Assembly: GCA_029558535.1 (NCBI GenBank)
Contig: JAKQEK010000372.1
Span: 35,556-99,555, forward strand
DNA: 64,000 bases
Origin: Bacteroidota bacterium
GTDB taxonomy: Bacteria; Bacteroidota; Bacteroidia; Bacteroidales; ML635J-15
Direction: 5' to 3'
Below are positions 46,792 to 57,063 of the stretch, piece by piece. The first letter of the stretch is position 1; every line of letters starts with the position of its first letter. The position numbers were made by a program, and so were the translations under genes. Under the pieces are notes generated by a model. It saw only the letters and a program-made list of their open reading frames with translations. It did not search any database and was not told the origin of the DNA.

Positions 46792-48924
46792 ATGAAACCT
46801 AATTATAAAAATATTAATATTAAATCGAAATACGAAAAGGGGAAACCCGACAAAAGTGTAACGGAAAAGAATTGGATTACCGCTGAACAGATACCGGTAA
46901 AACCACTATATTCCGAAGAAGATCTGAAAAATATGGAGCATCTTGATTATGCAGCAGGTGTTCCGCCTTATTTAAGAGGACCATATTCGACTATGTATGT
47001 TATGCAACCCTGGACGATTCGTCAATATGCAGGATTTTCTACTGCAGAAGAATCAAACGCATTTTACAGGCGTAATTTAGCTGCCGGTCAGAAAGGGCTT
47101 TCGGTTGCTTTCGATTTAGCTACGCACAGAGGTTATGATTCTGACCATCCAAGAGTTGTTGGAGATGTGGGCAAAGCCGGCGTTGCAGTTGATTCGGTAC
47201 TTGATATGAAAATATTATTTGATCAGATACCATTAAATAAAATGTCGGTATCAATGACGATGAATGGTGCGGTGTTACCTGTGCTGGCATTTTATATTGT
47301 TGCTGCAATGGAGCAAGGGGCAAAACTCGAAGAGCTTGCCGGAACAATTCAAAATGATATTCTGAAAGAATTTATGGTAAGGAACACTTACATTTATCCA
47401 CCGGAGTTTTCAATGAAAATTATCGGGGATATTTTCAGGTTTACTTCACAGAATATGCCTAAATTCAATTCGATATCAATTTCGGGTTATCACATGCAGG
47501 AAGCGGGAGCAACCAATGATATAGAACTTGCCTATACTTTAGCTGACGGTTTGGAATATTTGCGTACAGGGATTAAATCGGGACTTGATATAGATGCATT
47601 TGCACCAAGGTTATCATTTTTCTGGGCTTTGGGTATGAATCATTTTATGGAAATTGCCAAGATGAGGGCAGCAAGATTATTATGGGCGAAAATGGTTAAA
47701 CAGTTTAACCCGAAAAACCCGAAATCTCTTGCATTGCGTACACATACTCAAACTTCGGGCTGGTCGCTTACCGAGCAAGACCCTTTCAACAATATCGCAA
47801 GAACCTGCATCGAGGCGATGGGAGCAGCTCTGGGGCATACACAGTCTCTTCATACCAATGCTTTAGATGAGGCTATTGCTTTACCTACAGATTTTTCAGC
47901 TCGTATTGCGCGTAACACTCAAATTTATATTCAGGAAGAAACAAATATTTGCAAACAAGTTGATCCATGGGCAGGCTCATATTATGTAGAATCTTTGACA
48001 CATGAGATTGCCCATAAAGCATGGAAACTAATCGAAGAAGTAGAATCTCTTGGCGGTATGGCAAAAGCTATAGAATCGGGGATACCTAAAATGAGGATAG
48101 AAGAAGCTGCAGCACGCACACAGGCGCGTATTGACAGTGGTCAGCAAATAATTGTAGGAACTAATAAATATCGTCTCGAAAAAGAAGATCCGATAGATAT
48201 TCTAGATGTTGACAATACCGCAGTAAGAGATTCACAAATAAAAAGATTACAAAAACTGCGTGCCGAAAGAAACGAAGCCGAGTGTCAGGCAGCTTTGGCA
48301 GCTATTACAAAATGTGCCGAAACAGGTAATGGGAATTTACTTGAATTAGCCATTGATGCTGCTAAGAAAAGAGCTAGTTTGGGCGAAATTTCTGATGCAT
48401 GCGAAAAAATAGCAGGAAGGTATAAAGCAGTGATAAGAACAATTTCAGGAGTTTACTCCTCAGAGTCAAAAAATGATCCCGATTTTGATAAAGCTCGGGA
48501 TTTATGTAGCAAATTTGCTGCAAAAGAGGGCCGTCAGCCTCGTATAATGATCGCCAAAATGGGTCAGGACGGACATGATCGTGGTGCAAAAGTAGTTTCA
48601 ACCGGATATGCCGATGTAGGTTTTGATGTTGATATGGGACCACTTTTCCAAACTCCCGAAGAAGCCGCAAAACAAGCAGTTGAGAATGATGTTCATATTT
48701 TAGGAGTGTCATCATTGGCTGCCGGACACAAAACTTTAGTCCCTTCAGTTATTGAAGAGCTTAAAAAACTTGGCAGAGAAGATATTATGGTAATTGCCGG
48801 AGGAGTTATTCCTTCGCAGGACTACCAATTCTTATACGATGCCGGTGTAGCTGCAATTTTTGGACCCGGAACTTCAGTTTCTAAAGCAGCAATACAGATA
48901 TTGGAATTGTTGCTGAGAGATTGA
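46792..48924 (+). CDS. mutB: Methylmalonyl-CoA mutase large subunit
   Basis: The 710-residue catalytic subunit has the barrel blocks [21 protein letters not shown] (CoA substrate channel) and a C-terminal cobalamin-binding domain with DGHDRGAKV near residue 592, where His ligates B12, and the GVIPSQDY tail. With MutA it interconverts (R)-methylmalonyl-CoA and succinyl-CoA, a step in propionate production or use. Epimerase and the chaperone MeaB are not visible here. Cotranscription with mutA is near certain. Confidence 0.96.
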   Translation: MKPNYKNINIKSKYEKGKPDKSVTEKNWITAEQIPVKPLYSEEDLKNMEHLDYAAGVPPYLRGPYSTMYVMQPWTIRQYAGFSTAEESNAFYRRNLAAGQKGLSVAFDLATHRGYDSDHPRVVGDVGKAGVAVDSVLDMKILFDQIPLNKMSVSMTMNGAVLPVLAFYIVAAMEQGAKLEELAGTIQNDILKEFMVRNTYIYPPEFSMKIIGDIFRFTSQNMPKFNSISISGYHMQEAGATNDIELAYTLADGLEYLRTGIKSGLDIDAFAPRLSFFWALGMNHFMEIAKMRAARLLWAKMVKQFNPKNPKSLALRTHTQTSGWSLTEQDPFNNIARTCIEAMGAALGHTQSLHTNALDEAIALPTDFSARIARNTQIYIQEETNICKQVDPWAGSYYVESLTHEIAHKAWKLIEEVESLGGMAKAIESGIPKMRIEEAAARTQARIDSGQQIIVGTNKYRLEKEDPIDILDVDNTAVRDSQIKRLQKLRAERNEAECQAALAAITKCAETGNGNLLELAIDAAKKRASLGEISDACEKIAGRYKAVIRTISGVYSSESKNDPDFDKARDLCSKFAAKEGRQPRIMIAKMGQDGHDRGAKVVSTGYADVGFDVDMGPLFQTPEEAAKQAVENDVHILGVSSLAAGHKTLVPSVIEELKKLGREDIMVIAGGVIPSQDYQFLYDAGVAAIFGPGTSVSKAAIQILELLLRD

Positions 48925-49086
48925 GGGGACTTTTATTATTTGTGATCATTATATTCCAAATTATCCATAAATTTGGGATAAACATAAATAAAACATAATT
49001 CTCTACACTCTGTTCTGATAAAAACCACATTTTCATCTCAAAAACTAAGATTTTTCAAACATTTCAGGAATCTAATCCCTACTTTT

Positions 49087-50454
49087 TCAAAAATCACTTA
49101 CTCCCATTTCCGCAAGCTTCCCGGCTAAGTAAAGTGGCAACGAAACAAGATTGTAAGTAAGCTGATTTTTACCTGGGATATTTACTGCTGCTTGTAAGTT
49201 CTTTCCCATAGAAGGGACATCAAGATTTAATCTAATACCGGTTTTCTTGTTTTTTTCCGCTAAAAATATGTGTAATGATTTTAATGTTCCTCTTTTACCG
49301 GCTTTAATTTCTATGGGATAGACATTATTTTCAATTTGGAACAAGCAATCAATTTCTGCATTGGAATTCTTGGCTTCGCGTATCCAATAATTCAGTTTTT
49401 GCTCATGATAAGGTATGCTGCCAGCTATAAATTCCTGTAAAACAAACTGCTCTGCCAAAGTCCCTTCAAAAGCTGTAACAAGATTGTCTAAATTTACAAG
49501 TTTTATGCCTGCCAAATGATTTAGCATGCCAATATCAACAAAAATTGGTTTAAAAACATCTTTGTCTTGTAATTGAGTAAGTGGTACGCTTGAAGATCTT
49601 GTATGTCTAACCAAATGAATTATCCTTGTCATTTCAAGTTTTAGAAAGGCATCTTTTAGAAGGCTTGAATGGACACTTGTACTTATATTTGAATATTTTA
49701 CCTTTGAACCAATATTGTTGGCTACATAATGCAAAACATCTTTTAGATATTCCTGCTGTTTTCTGGTGCCGTATTTGGCAAAATCAAACTGAATAGACTG
49801 AACAAGCCCTGAATGTATTTTTTCTATTCCTGATAATTCCTTTTCGTTTACATAATGAGCAACTGCTTCAGGCATTCCTCCAATAAAAAAATACAAACGG
49901 AGTAACTCCAATATGCGCTTATGAATTGCAATACCAATTGTTTTTTGAGAGGCAAAATCATCAATCGCTTTTACAAGTCCGTTTTCTTCTATTGCAATAA
50001 GAAATTCGCTAAAAGTCATAGGATACATAAATGCAAAATCAACTCTACCTACCGGCATAGAGTACCGCATTTCATTCAGAGTGATATCTAATAAGGAACC
50101 TGCTGATATGACATGCAAGCCAGGCTTTTGCTCGTAAAAATAACGTAAAGATGCAATTGCATTCGGCGAAACCTGTATTTCATCAATAAAAAGTAAGGTC
50201 TCTCCATCAATAATCGGAACTTGATATAGAGCAGTAAGTTCATTAATTATTTGTTGAGGATTTAGACTTTCAAATACATGCTGTAGATTTCTGTCTTGCT
50301 CTAAATTAATTTTAAGAAAATGTTTAAAGTTCTCTTTTGCAAACTTCTCAATAGTGTATGTTTTGCCTACCTGTCGTGCACCCCGAATGATTAATGGCTT
50401 ACGATATAAACTAGTTTTCCAGTCTGATAAATACTTTTCAATTTCCCTATACAT
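49087..50454 (-). CDS. AAA+ ATPase with DUF4143 domain
   Basis: The 455-residue protein has Walker A GARQVGKT (residues 25-32), Walker B LLFIDEIQ (about 86) and an ISAGSLLD sensor block. The C-terminal DUF4143 domain has a nuclease-like NAEIDCLFQ...YPIEIKAGK segment. Family members are common in Bacteroidota in variable copy, often near mobile DNA; their function is not settled. The ATG giving MYREIEKYL is chosen over a TTG six codons upstream, which overlaps the predicted -7 box at 50470-50477. The gene and a 270-bp AT-rich upstream stretch stand between mutB and the prohibitin gene, with no partner gene. Confidence 0.85.
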   Translation of the reverse strand: MYREIEKYLSDWKTSLYRKPLIIRGARQVGKTYTIEKFAKENFKHFLKINLEQDRNLQHVFESLNPQQIINELTALYQVPIIDGETLLFIDEIQVSPNAIASLRYFYEQKPGLHVISAGSLLDITLNEMRYSMPVGRVDFAFMYPMTFSEFLIAIEENGLVKAIDDFASQKTIGIAIHKRILELLRLYFFIGGMPEAVAHYVNEKELSGIEKIHSGLVQSIQFDFAKYGTRKQQEYLKDVLHYVANNIGSKVKYSNISTSVHSSLLKDAFLKLEMTRIIHLVRHTRSSSVPLTQLQDKDVFKPIFVDIGMLNHLAGIKLVNLDNLVTAFEGTLAEQFVLQEFIAGSIPYHEQKLNYWIREAKNSNAEIDCLFQIENNVYPIEIKAGKRGTLKSLHIFLAEKNKKTGIRLNLDVPSMGKNLQAAVNIPGKNQLTYNLVSLPLYLAGKLAEMGVSDF

Positions 50455-50469
50455 ATTACTTATTTTTAG

Positions 50470-50477
50470 CAAAATTA
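50470..50477 (-). promoter_or_regulatory. Possible -7 box of the DUF4143 ATPase
   Basis: Minus-strand TAATTTTG fits TAnnTTTG, 15 bp before the ATG at 50454. No TTTG at the standard distance. Confidence 0.35.
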
Positions 50478-50507
50478 CAAAATAATATTGGATTTAAGAA
50501 ATAAATT

Positions 50508-50560
50508 GCCAAAACACTATTGGAATTAGGTAGTTGCGTAGCCAAAACACAGTTGGAATT
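50508..50560. repeat. Short imperfect direct repeats
   Basis: GCCAAAACACTATTGGAATT (50508-50527) and GCCAAAACACAGTTGGAATT (50541-50560) differ at two of 20 positions and start 33 bp apart. The intergenic DNA around them holds no gene I can support. They could be binding sites or a decayed repeat. Confidence 0.45.
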
Positions 50561-50683
50561 TGGAATTTATACCATGTTGTCTTTGGTTCTAAATAGGCTT
50601 TATTCTGAATTATAGAAGCATTTTTCAGTATCAAATAAACTCTATCTCTACTAGACAGCCTGTAATTTTTAGTTGAATTAATT

Positions 50684-50721
50684 AAAAAAACTCGTCTGTT
50701 TGTGTTGTGAAAAGACGAGTT
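50684..50721 (-). terminator. Terminator of the prohibitin/USP operon
   Basis: On the minus strand AACTCGTCT, a 15-nt loop and AGACGAGTT are followed by a run of T. It lies 26 bp past the prohibitin stop. Its presence argues against a coding frame across 50494-50727. Confidence 0.8.
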
Positions 50722-50746
50722 TTCCATTTTTATGCGTTTATATTTT

Positions 50747-51562
50747 TTACTGATTCAATATCAACGGCATTCCGTCAGGGCCCGAGCCGATTATTACAGT
50801 TTTGGCATTACTTGAGTTTGCCAATTTTAGAGTAGCTTCTATCCCCCTCATTTTTAAAAGATTAGGAGTAAGGCTGCTATTGATAATCATATTGGCTTTT
50901 GCTTCTCCTTCGGCTTCGATACGTTTACGTTCTGCTTCTTTTTGCTCTTTTTCGAGTTTAAACTGATATGCAAGAGACTCTTGTTCTTGTTTTAGTTTCA
51001 TTTCGATCGCTTCCTTGATTTGAGGAGGCAGATTTATTGAGCGAATTAAAACAGCCTTTGTCTCAACAGAATTAGCCTGAAGTTTTTGTGTTGTTTCATT
51101 AATGATTTCCAATTCAACCTCAGCTCTTTTAGTAGAATATATTTCTTCTGCTGTATATCTTCCCATCACTTGTCTTACTGTAGATCTAACTTCAGGTATT
51201 ATCAACTGATTCATATAGTCTTCTCCGAATTGCTGATGTAAAAATGGCAATCTGTTTGGAATGGGGTTAAAACGAACCGAAACCTCTACATTAATTGATA
51301 ATCCGTTTTTATCCAGAACGTCCAATGTTTCTTCTGTTTTGCGTTCCTTTACGTTGTAAACGATAAAGTCATTCCATGGAGCAACAATATGAAATCCCGG
51401 ATTAAAGATATTTACTGTATCTAAACCTGACCCAAAGGGTCTGAAAACAATGCCTCTTTCGCCGGGTTTAATTATATAAAACATCGAACTGCTGAATAAA
51501 ATCAGGATAAACAACAATATTGCAAATGCAATAATAAATTTTCTGTACTTTTTAAAATCCAT
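50747..51562 (-). CDS. Prohibitin-like SPFH/Band 7 membrane protein
   Basis: The 271-residue protein has an N-terminal membrane helix (about 10-30), the SPFH domain (GERGIVFRPFGSG through TKAVLIRSINLPPQIKEAIE) and a C-terminal coiled coil rich in Glu/Lys (about 185-225) ending in a hydrophobic stretch. Such proteins form ring-like scaffolds at the inner membrane and associate with the FtsH protease in other bacteria. It follows the universal stress gene by 16 bp and is probably cotranscribed. Confidence 0.9.
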   Translation of the reverse strand: MDFKKYRKFIIAFAILLFILILFSSSMFYIIKPGERGIVFRPFGSGLDTVNIFNPGFHIVAPWNDFIVYNVKERKTEETLDVLDKNGLSINVEVSVRFNPIPNRLPFLHQQFGEDYMNQLIIPEVRSTVRQVMGRYTAEEIYSTKRAEVELEIINETTQKLQANSVETKAVLIRSINLPPQIKEAIEMKLKQEQESLAYQFKLEKEQKEAERKRIEAEGEAKANMIINSSLTPNLLKMRGIEATLKLANSSNAKTVIIGSGPDGMPLILNQ

Positions 51563-51578
51563 ATACTTTTAATTTAAA

Positions 51579-52391
51579 TTATTTCGGACTAACACATAAA
51601 ATCGGGACATTTGATTGCCTTATTAAAATATTTGCCATACTTCCTACAAAGAACTTTTGAATTTTTGTTTCTTGTCTGGTCATGATTACTATAAGATCAG
51701 CTTTAATATCGTCAGCATAATCATTAATAGTATTAGCCATTATACTGATGTCGTTTTTTGTTTTAAATAGTTCTGTTTTACAATTTATTCCAAGCTTATC
51801 AAAAACAGAACGAACAAGCATTAATTGATCGGATAGTTTATCTCTTTCAATTTCATCCGAAAAACTTGTAGCAGTAACAATATGAACAGTAGAATTATAA
51901 ATCTTGGCAATTTTTATTGTTTGCTCAATTTTTTGTTTGGTTTCTTTTGTTAAGTCTAAAGGTAACACAATGTTTTCGCAACCTGATTTCTGAAATTTGC
52001 CTGCAAAAACTACCATTGGACAATCAACCTGGCTTACAAGCCTTAAAGTTGTTGAGGCTCTTGCTTTTTCTGAAACGTCAGTACCAATAAAAATATATGA
52101 AGGCCTTAGTTCCTTTTCGACATTTAGTATGTTCGAAATTATATTCCCGCTTTCAATTCTTGTTTGAATTTTTGCTCCTGTTTCGCTGCTGTATTGGTCC
52201 GCTATTTTATTAAGTTTATTTTGAATAGTATCAATATCAAAAGCACTCTTATTAACAGCTTTTATGTTCTGAATAATATGTAGCAAACATATGTCAGCAC
52301 CTGTTTTGGCTGAAAAGAAAACACTTTGTTTAAATGCTATTTCAGCTTGTGGAGAGAAATTTGTCGGGACAAGAATTCTATTCTTTATCAT
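51579..52391 (-). CDS. Tandem universal stress protein (UspA family)
   Basis: The 270-residue protein has two UspA domains. The first is RILVPTNFSPQAEIAFKQSV to residue about 135; the second starts NIVLPLDLTKETKQKIEQ and ends with the GSMANILIRQSNVPILCVSPK loop, the GxxxxxxxxxG(S/T) nucleotide-binding pattern. The first repeat's loop is less well kept. Expression is expected under stress. It reads opposite to the nucleoside phosphorylase from a shared 72-bp region. Confidence 0.9.
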   Translation of the reverse strand: MIKNRILVPTNFSPQAEIAFKQSVFFSAKTGADICLLHIIQNIKAVNKSAFDIDTIQNKLNKIADQYSSETGAKIQTRIESGNIISNILNVEKELRPSYIFIGTDVSEKARASTTLRLVSQVDCPMVVFAGKFQKSGCENIVLPLDLTKETKQKIEQTIKIAKIYNSTVHIVTATSFSDEIERDKLSDQLMLVRSVFDKLGINCKTELFKTKNDISIMANTINDYADDIKADLIVIMTRQETKIQKFFVGSMANILIRQSNVPILCVSPK

Positions 52392-52407
52392 AAATTACAT
52401 TTATAAA

Positions 52408-52438
52408 TTTGATACATCAAACTAATTTCTTATATTTA
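52408..52438 (+). promoter_or_regulatory. Predicted promoter of the nucleoside phosphorylase gene
   Basis: TTTG (52408-52411), a 19-bp spacer and TATATTTA (52431-52438), one base from TAnnTTTG, lie 25 bp before the ATG. Confidence 0.5.
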
Positions 52439-52463
52439 CAAATATAAATAAAATATTTAATTT

Positions 52464-53336
52464 ATGAAACAAATTGCAGAATCTGAATTAATAATTAATA
52501 ATGACGGAAGTATATTTCACTTGCATTTAAAACCGGAACAACTTGCCGAAAATGTTTTATTGGTAGGAGATCCGGGCAGGGTAGCACTAATTTCTAATCA
52601 TTTCGATAAAATAGAACATAAAGTACAGAACAGAGAATTTATAACTCATACAGGTTGGTACAAAGGGGTACGCTTTTCTGCTCTTGCCACCGGTATCGGT
52701 ACTGACAATATTGACATTGTTCTCAATGAATTGGATGCTCTGGTAAATATTGATTTGAAAACAAGAATTCCGAAAGCAAAAAAATCGAGTTTAAATCTTG
52801 TGCGAATTGGAACTTCCGGAGGATTACAGGAAGATATGGAAGTAGATTCTTTTTTAATGTCGGAAACAGCAATAGGTTTTGACGGACTATTGAATTTCTA
52901 TAAAAGAAGAGATGAGGTTTGTCGTCTTGATATTGAAAAAGCTTTTGTAAATCACATGCAATGGAACACAAAGATAGCGACTCCTTATTTTGTTGATGCT
53001 TCAGGCGAACTGATGAATAAAATAGGAAAAGACATCAGAAGAGGGTTGACAATCTCTGCTCCTGGATTTTATGGGCCTCAGGGTAGAGAGTTAAGACTTG
53101 AAATACAAGATGCAAATATAAATGATAAAATACGAGCATTTAGATTTGATGACAAATGTATCACGAATTACGAAATGGAAAGTTCAGCTTTGTTTGGATT
53201 ATCGGCACTGCTAGGACATAAGGCTGCAACAATCTGTGTAATTATTGCAAATCGTTACGCCAAACAATACAGCAAGGATTATAAACCGTCTATACACGCG
53301 TTAATAGAAATTGTTTTAAATAGAATGGCAGAATAA
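52464..53336 (+). CDS. Nucleoside phosphorylase (uridine-phosphorylase-like)
   Basis: The 290-residue protein has the PNP/UDP family phosphate-binding VGDPGRVALIS, RIGTSGGLQ and the late NYEMESSALFGL segment that binds the nucleoside ribose. It splits a nucleoside with phosphate into base and ribose-1-phosphate. Base specificity (uridine, inosine or adenosine) is not decided by the sequence I can read; the SGELMNK insertion is unlike E. coli Udp. It converges with rfbD, 26 bp apart. Confidence 0.87.
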   Translation: MKQIAESELIINNDGSIFHLHLKPEQLAENVLLVGDPGRVALISNHFDKIEHKVQNREFITHTGWYKGVRFSALATGIGTDNIDIVLNELDALVNIDLKTRIPKAKKSSLNLVRIGTSGGLQEDMEVDSFLMSETAIGFDGLLNFYKRRDEVCRLDIEKAFVNHMQWNTKIATPYFVDASGELMNKIGKDIRRGLTISAPGFYGPQGRELRLEIQDANINDKIRAFRFDDKCITNYEMESSALFGLSALLGHKAATICVIIANRYAKQYSKDYKPSIHALIEIVLNRMAE

Positions 53337-53362
53337 TCTGTTATATCACTTTTTGATTTCTT

Positions 53363-54223
53363 CTAAAGTCTATTTTGCATCATTTGTTTAAGAGAGGTCT
53401 TCCAGTCAAGAATGTTAAAATTAAAGACAGAAATAATCTTTGATTTGTCTAAAACACTATATGCAGGTCTTTTGACTTTTGATGGGAATTCGTTACTAGC
53501 GACAGGAATGATTGGAATTTTATCTCCTGAAATATTAATAATTTCAACAGCAAACTCATACCAAGAGCAAATTCCACTATTTGAATAATGATATATCCCC
53601 GGATGCCATTCTTTTTTATCGGAAAATTTTGAAACAATCAGCATAATTGTTTCTGCCAAATCTCCTGCATAAGTTGGAGAGCCTTGCTGATCGCTTACAA
53701 TTCTTAACTCGTCTTTTTCTTTCGCAAGCCTTAGAATTGTTTTCACAAAATTAGATCCATGTTCACTATAAAGCCATGATGTTCTAATAATTATAGCCTC
53801 TGGATTGTTACTTAAAACCTTTATTTCCCCATCAAGTTTTGTCTTTCCGTAAACAGACTGAGGATTTGTTTGGCTGCCTTCTTTATATGGAGTTCCAGAA
53901 AGTCCATCGAATACATAATCGGTTGAAATGTGAATAAATTTGGCGTTATTTTGTTGACATTTTTCAGCTATATAGGCAGGAGCAAGGCTGTTTATTAGTT
54001 CAGCATTTTTAAAGTCGTCTTCTGCTTTGTCAACTGCAGTATAAGCTGCACAATTAATTACTAGGTCAATTTTATTTTCAAAAAGTTTGCCAATTTGTGA
54101 TTTGGAGCTCAAATCAATTTCTTCGATGTCAACAAATAAGAATTCGTAGTTTTTATATTGTAATGATAATTCCTTGAGTTTTGTTCCTAGCTGTCCTTTT
54201 GACCCTGTTACTACTACTTTCAT
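53363..54223 (-). CDS. rfbD: dTDP-4-dehydrorhamnose reductase
   Basis: The 286-residue SDR has the Rossmann motif VTGSKGQLGTKL, STDYVFDG and the YxxxK pair in SVYGKTKLDGE. It makes dTDP-L-rhamnose in the last step of the pathway. It is the last gene of the cluster, 2 bp after rfbC. Length is normal. Confidence 0.92.
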   Translation of the reverse strand: MKVVVTGSKGQLGTKLKELSLQYKNYEFLFVDIEEIDLSSKSQIGKLFENKIDLVINCAAYTAVDKAEDDFKNAELINSLAPAYIAEKCQQNNAKFIHISTDYVFDGLSGTPYKEGSQTNPQSVYGKTKLDGEIKVLSNNPEAIIIRTSWLYSEHGSNFVKTILRLAKEKDELRIVSDQQGSPTYAGDLAETIMLIVSKFSDKKEWHPGIYHYSNSGICSWYEFAVEIINISGDKIPIIPVASNEFPSKVKRPAYSVLDKSKIISVFNFNILDWKTSLKQMMQNRL

Positions 54224-54225
54224 AG

Positions 54226-54774
54226 TTAAAAGTTTTTTTCGGCATTTAAAAAATCAGGGTGATTAAGATCTTTTTGTGAAATGATGCGTTTATTTTCGGG
54301 AATCAACCAGTCAATATTAAGAAATTCATCTTTTAATGTAATTCCTCTTTCAAAAGGTTGTTGGTAATATTCATCACACATATAAGCAAAAATTGCAAAA
54401 TCCGATAAAACGGAAAATCCATGAGCAAAACCTTTTGGGATTAAAAACTGTTTTTTGTTTTCTGACGATAATCTTACAGAGTGATATTTTCCATAAGTCG
54501 GTGAATTTTTCCTTAAATCCACCGCAACATCCAGAACTTCGCCGGAAATTACTCTTACCAATTTTGACTGTGCATATGGATTTAATTGATAATGCAATCC
54601 GCGAATAACTCCGTATGCCGATCCTGACTCGTTGAATTGGACGGGGTTAAAATCAATGCTGTTTTCTTGAAGTAAATTTTTATTCCATGATTCTAAAAAG
54701 TATCCGCGACTATCACCAAACACTGAAGGTTCCAAAATAAATAAGCCTTCGATATCAGTTGTAATTATCTTCAT
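54226..54774 (-). CDS. rfbC: dTDP-4-dehydrorhamnose 3,5-epimerase
   Basis: The 182-residue cupin has the RGLHYQL block and the [13 protein letters not shown] block that hold the catalytic His and Asp. It converts dTDP-4-keto-6-deoxyglucose to the rhamno form. It overlaps rfbA by 4 bp and ends 2 bp before rfbD. Confidence 0.93.
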   Translation of the reverse strand: MKIITTDIEGLFILEPSVFGDSRGYFLESWNKNLLQENSIDFNPVQFNESGSAYGVIRGLHYQLNPYAQSKLVRVISGEVLDVAVDLRKNSPTYGKYHSVRLSSENKKQFLIPKGFAHGFSVLSDFAIFAYMCDEYYQQPFERGITLKDEFLNIDWLIPENKRIISQKDLNHPDFLNAEKNF

Positions 54775-55649
54775 AATGGCAAATTATTATTAAGCACTTT
54801 TATTAGATATTGACCGTATTGACTTTTCTTTAGCGGTTCGATAAGATTCTCTAGTTGTTTTTTGTCAATAAAGCCTCTGCTATAAGCGATTTCTTCTATA
54901 CAAGAAGCTTTTAATCCCTGTCTGGTTTCTAATGTTTCGATAAAATTTGCAGCTTGTAAAAGACTTTCAGGAGTGCCTGTGTCAAGCCATGCAAAACCAC
55001 GACCAAGAAGTTTTATTTGTAAGCGGTTTTCGGACAAATAAATATTATTTAGATCGGTAATTTCATATTCGCCACGCTTTGATGGTTTCAGGCTTTTTGC
55101 TTTTTGTACTACGTCATTACTGTAAAAGTATAATCCGGTAACAGCATAATTTGATTTAGGTTTTTCGGGTTTCTCCTCAATAGAAATCACATTCATTTTT
55201 TTGTCGAATTCAGCCACTCCGTATCTTTGAGGGTCATTAACGTAATATCCGAAAATAAGTGCTCCATCTTTAAGATTTGCAGCATTTAAAAGTACTTTAC
55301 CAAAACCCTGACCATAAAAAATATTATCTCCTAAAACCAAACAAACGTTATCATTACCAATAAATTCTTCTCCTATTACAAATGCTTGCGCAAGTCCATC
55401 GGGAGACGGTTGAATTTTATAGCTAATTTTCATTCCCAGTTGTGATCCATCTCCAAAAAGTCTTTCGTACAGCCCAATGTCAACTGGTGTTGAAATGATA
55501 AGGACTTCACGAATCCCAGCCAGCATAAGTGCTGACAATGGATAATATATCATAGGTTTGTCGTAAACCGGAATAATTTGTTTGGATATGCTTATGGTTA
55601 TTGGATGTAGTCTTGTTCCTGCTCCACCGGCTAAAATTATACCTTTCAT
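54771..55649 (-). CDS. rfbA: Glucose-1-phosphate thymidylyltransferase
   Basis: The 292-residue protein has the nucleotidyltransferase loop [20 protein letters not shown] and the [12 protein letters not shown] block. It makes dTDP-glucose, the first step to dTDP-rhamnose. rfbB, the dehydratase expected between rfbA and rfbC in function, is not in this cluster, so it must lie elsewhere in the genome. Start overlaps the UXS stop by 1 bp. Confidence 0.94.
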   Translation of the reverse strand: MKGIILAGGAGTRLHPITISISKQIIPVYDKPMIYYPLSALMLAGIREVLIISTPVDIGLYERLFGDGSQLGMKISYKIQPSPDGLAQAFVIGEEFIGNDNVCLVLGDNIFYGQGFGKVLLNAANLKDGALIFGYYVNDPQRYGVAEFDKKMNVISIEEKPEKPKSNYAVTGLYFYSNDVVQKAKSLKPSKRGEYEITDLNNIYLSENRLQIKLLGRGFAWLDTGTPESLLQAANFIETLETRQGLKASCIEEIAYSRGFIDKKQLENLIEPLKKSQYGQYLIKVLNNNLPL

Positions 55650-56584
55650 TATAATACTTGTTTAAAATAATCAATAGTTTTCACTAAACCTTTATCAAGA
55701 TTCGTCTTAGGTTCCCAGTTGTTCAATAGTTTTTTTGCCAGACTAATATCCGGTTTACGTTGAATAGGATCATCTTCGGGTAAAGTATGATATTCAATTT
55801 TGCTTTTCGATCTTGTTATCGAAATAATTCTGTCAGCCAATTCCAGCATATTGAATTCTTCAGGATTACCAATGTTTACAGGGCCAATCACATCGTTTTC
55901 TGTATTCATCATTCTTATAAGAGCTTCAATCAGGTCGTCAACATATTGAAACGAACGTGTTTGTTTTCCATCCCCATAAATAGTGATAGGTTTATTTTGT
56001 AATGCTTGTACTATAAAGTTAGAGATTACTCTGCCATCATTGGGCAACATGCGTGGTCCGTAAGTATTAAAAATTCTTACAATTTTAATTTTTACATTAT
56101 TCTGTTTGTGATAGTTGATAAATAAAGACTCTGCACATCTTTTCCCTTCATCATAGCAGGATCTGGAACCGATAGGATTTACATTTCCCCAGTATGACTC
56201 AGTTTGTGGATGAATGTCGGGATCACCATAAACTTCGCTTGTAGATGCCTGAAGGATTTTTGCTTTTATCCTTTTTGCAAGCCCAAGCATATTAACTGCA
56301 CCCATTACCGATGTTTTTATTGTCTTAATGGGATTAAATTGATAATGTACTGGAGAAGCAGGACATGCGAGATTGTAAATTTCGTCTGCCTCAACATAAA
56401 AAGGCATTGTTATATCATGCCTTATCAATTCAAAATATGGATTATCCAGAAGATGAACGACATTAGATTTTGCTCCGGTAAAAAAATTATCTACACAGAT
56501 AACTTCATTTCCTTCTTTCAGCAATCTTTCGCATAAATGAGAACCGATAAAACCGGCACCTCCGGTAACGAGTATTTTTTTCAT
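55649..56584 (-). CDS. UDP-glucuronic acid decarboxylase (UXS)
   Basis: The 311-residue SDR has [25 protein letters not shown] and the UXS signature [15 protein letters not shown], whose YxxxK carries the catalytic Tyr. It converts UDP-glucuronate to UDP-xylose. It is the first gene of the cluster. It differs from the shorter SDR at 14230-15210, which lacks the SCYDEGKR block. UDP-xylose and dTDP-rhamnose would both feed surface glycan. Confidence 0.92.
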   Translation of the reverse strand: MKKILVTGGAGFIGSHLCERLLKEGNEVICVDNFFTGAKSNVVHLLDNPYFELIRHDITMPFYVEADEIYNLACPASPVHYQFNPIKTIKTSVMGAVNMLGLAKRIKAKILQASTSEVYGDPDIHPQTESYWGNVNPIGSRSCYDEGKRCAESLFINYHKQNNVKIKIVRIFNTYGPRMLPNDGRVISNFIVQALQNKPITIYGDGKQTRSFQYVDDLIEALIRMMNTENDVIGPVNIGNPEEFNMLELADRIISITRSKSKIEYHTLPEDDPIQRKPDISLAKKLLNNWEPKTNLDKGLVKTIDYFKQVL

Positions 56585-56620
56585 TAATACTTATTTTTTG
56601 TAAAAATAGAAGTATTTTTT

Positions 56621-56690
56621 CAGATATACAATTTAATATCTGACATAATATACATTAGCCTATTATAATGACACGTAATCTAATGATTAC
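56621..56690. other. Two small hairpins between carboxylase and UXS operons
   Basis: CAGATAT/ATATCTG (56621-56642, 8-nt loop) and GTAATC/GATTAC (56675-56690, loop TAAT) are perfect but short stems. Neither is followed by a T-run, so they are not convincing terminators. The 156-bp region otherwise shows nothing. Confidence 0.3.
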
Positions 56691-56740
56691 AATTGTATAG
56701 AATATCATTCAAAAATACACAATTGGTAATCTGAAAGAAT

Positions 56741-57052
56741 TTATTTAAGAATAATCATTTGCTGACCTCTGCTAACGATATCTCCGGGTTTAACCAGGAT
56801 TTTGTCAACAACTCCGTTTCTTTCAAACTTAATCTGATTATTCATTTTCATAGCTTCAATTACTAACATAGAATCACCTTCATGGACATTGTTACCTTCG
56901 TGTACAAATATTTCAACAATAGTCCCCGGAATTATTGAAGTTATAATTCTGTCATCAGGTTGTTTCCATTTTTTCTTTTTCTCAAACGAAGTTATTGAGA
57001 ATGTATCATATTCTATATCATCAATAACAATTTTGATATTATTTTCATTCAT
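56741..57052 (-). CDS. Biotin carboxyl carrier protein of an acyl-CoA carboxylase/decarboxylase
   Basis: The 103-residue protein ends in a biotinyl/lipoyl domain with the biotinylation site EAMKMN (Lys near residue 69) and a terminal GQQMIILK. The N terminus is a short unrelated segment. A TTG three codons upstream extends the frame; the ATG giving MNENNIKIV is preferred. It carries CO2 for the carboxyltransferase encoded 11 bp upstream. Biotin carboxylase and the membrane OadB-type subunit are absent nearby, so the complex partners must be elsewhere. Confidence 0.88.
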   Translation of the reverse strand: MNENNIKIVIDDIEYDTFSITSFEKKKKWKQPDDRIITSIIPGTIVEIFVHEGNNVHEGDSMLVIEAMKMNNQIKFERNGVVDKILVKPGDIVSRGQQMIILK

Positions 57053-57063
57053 AATTAACAAGA

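Noticed and set aside
48956..48976. Hairpin CCAAATT/AATTTGG after mutB as a terminator
   Set aside because: The stem is AT-rich and no T-run follows, so it is not a convincing terminator.
50494..50727. Minus-strand open frame of 77 codons (MENSSFHNTNRR...)
   Set aside because: It covers the strong terminator at 50684-50721 and the imperfect repeats. Its composition is unlike a folded protein and no family is recognised.
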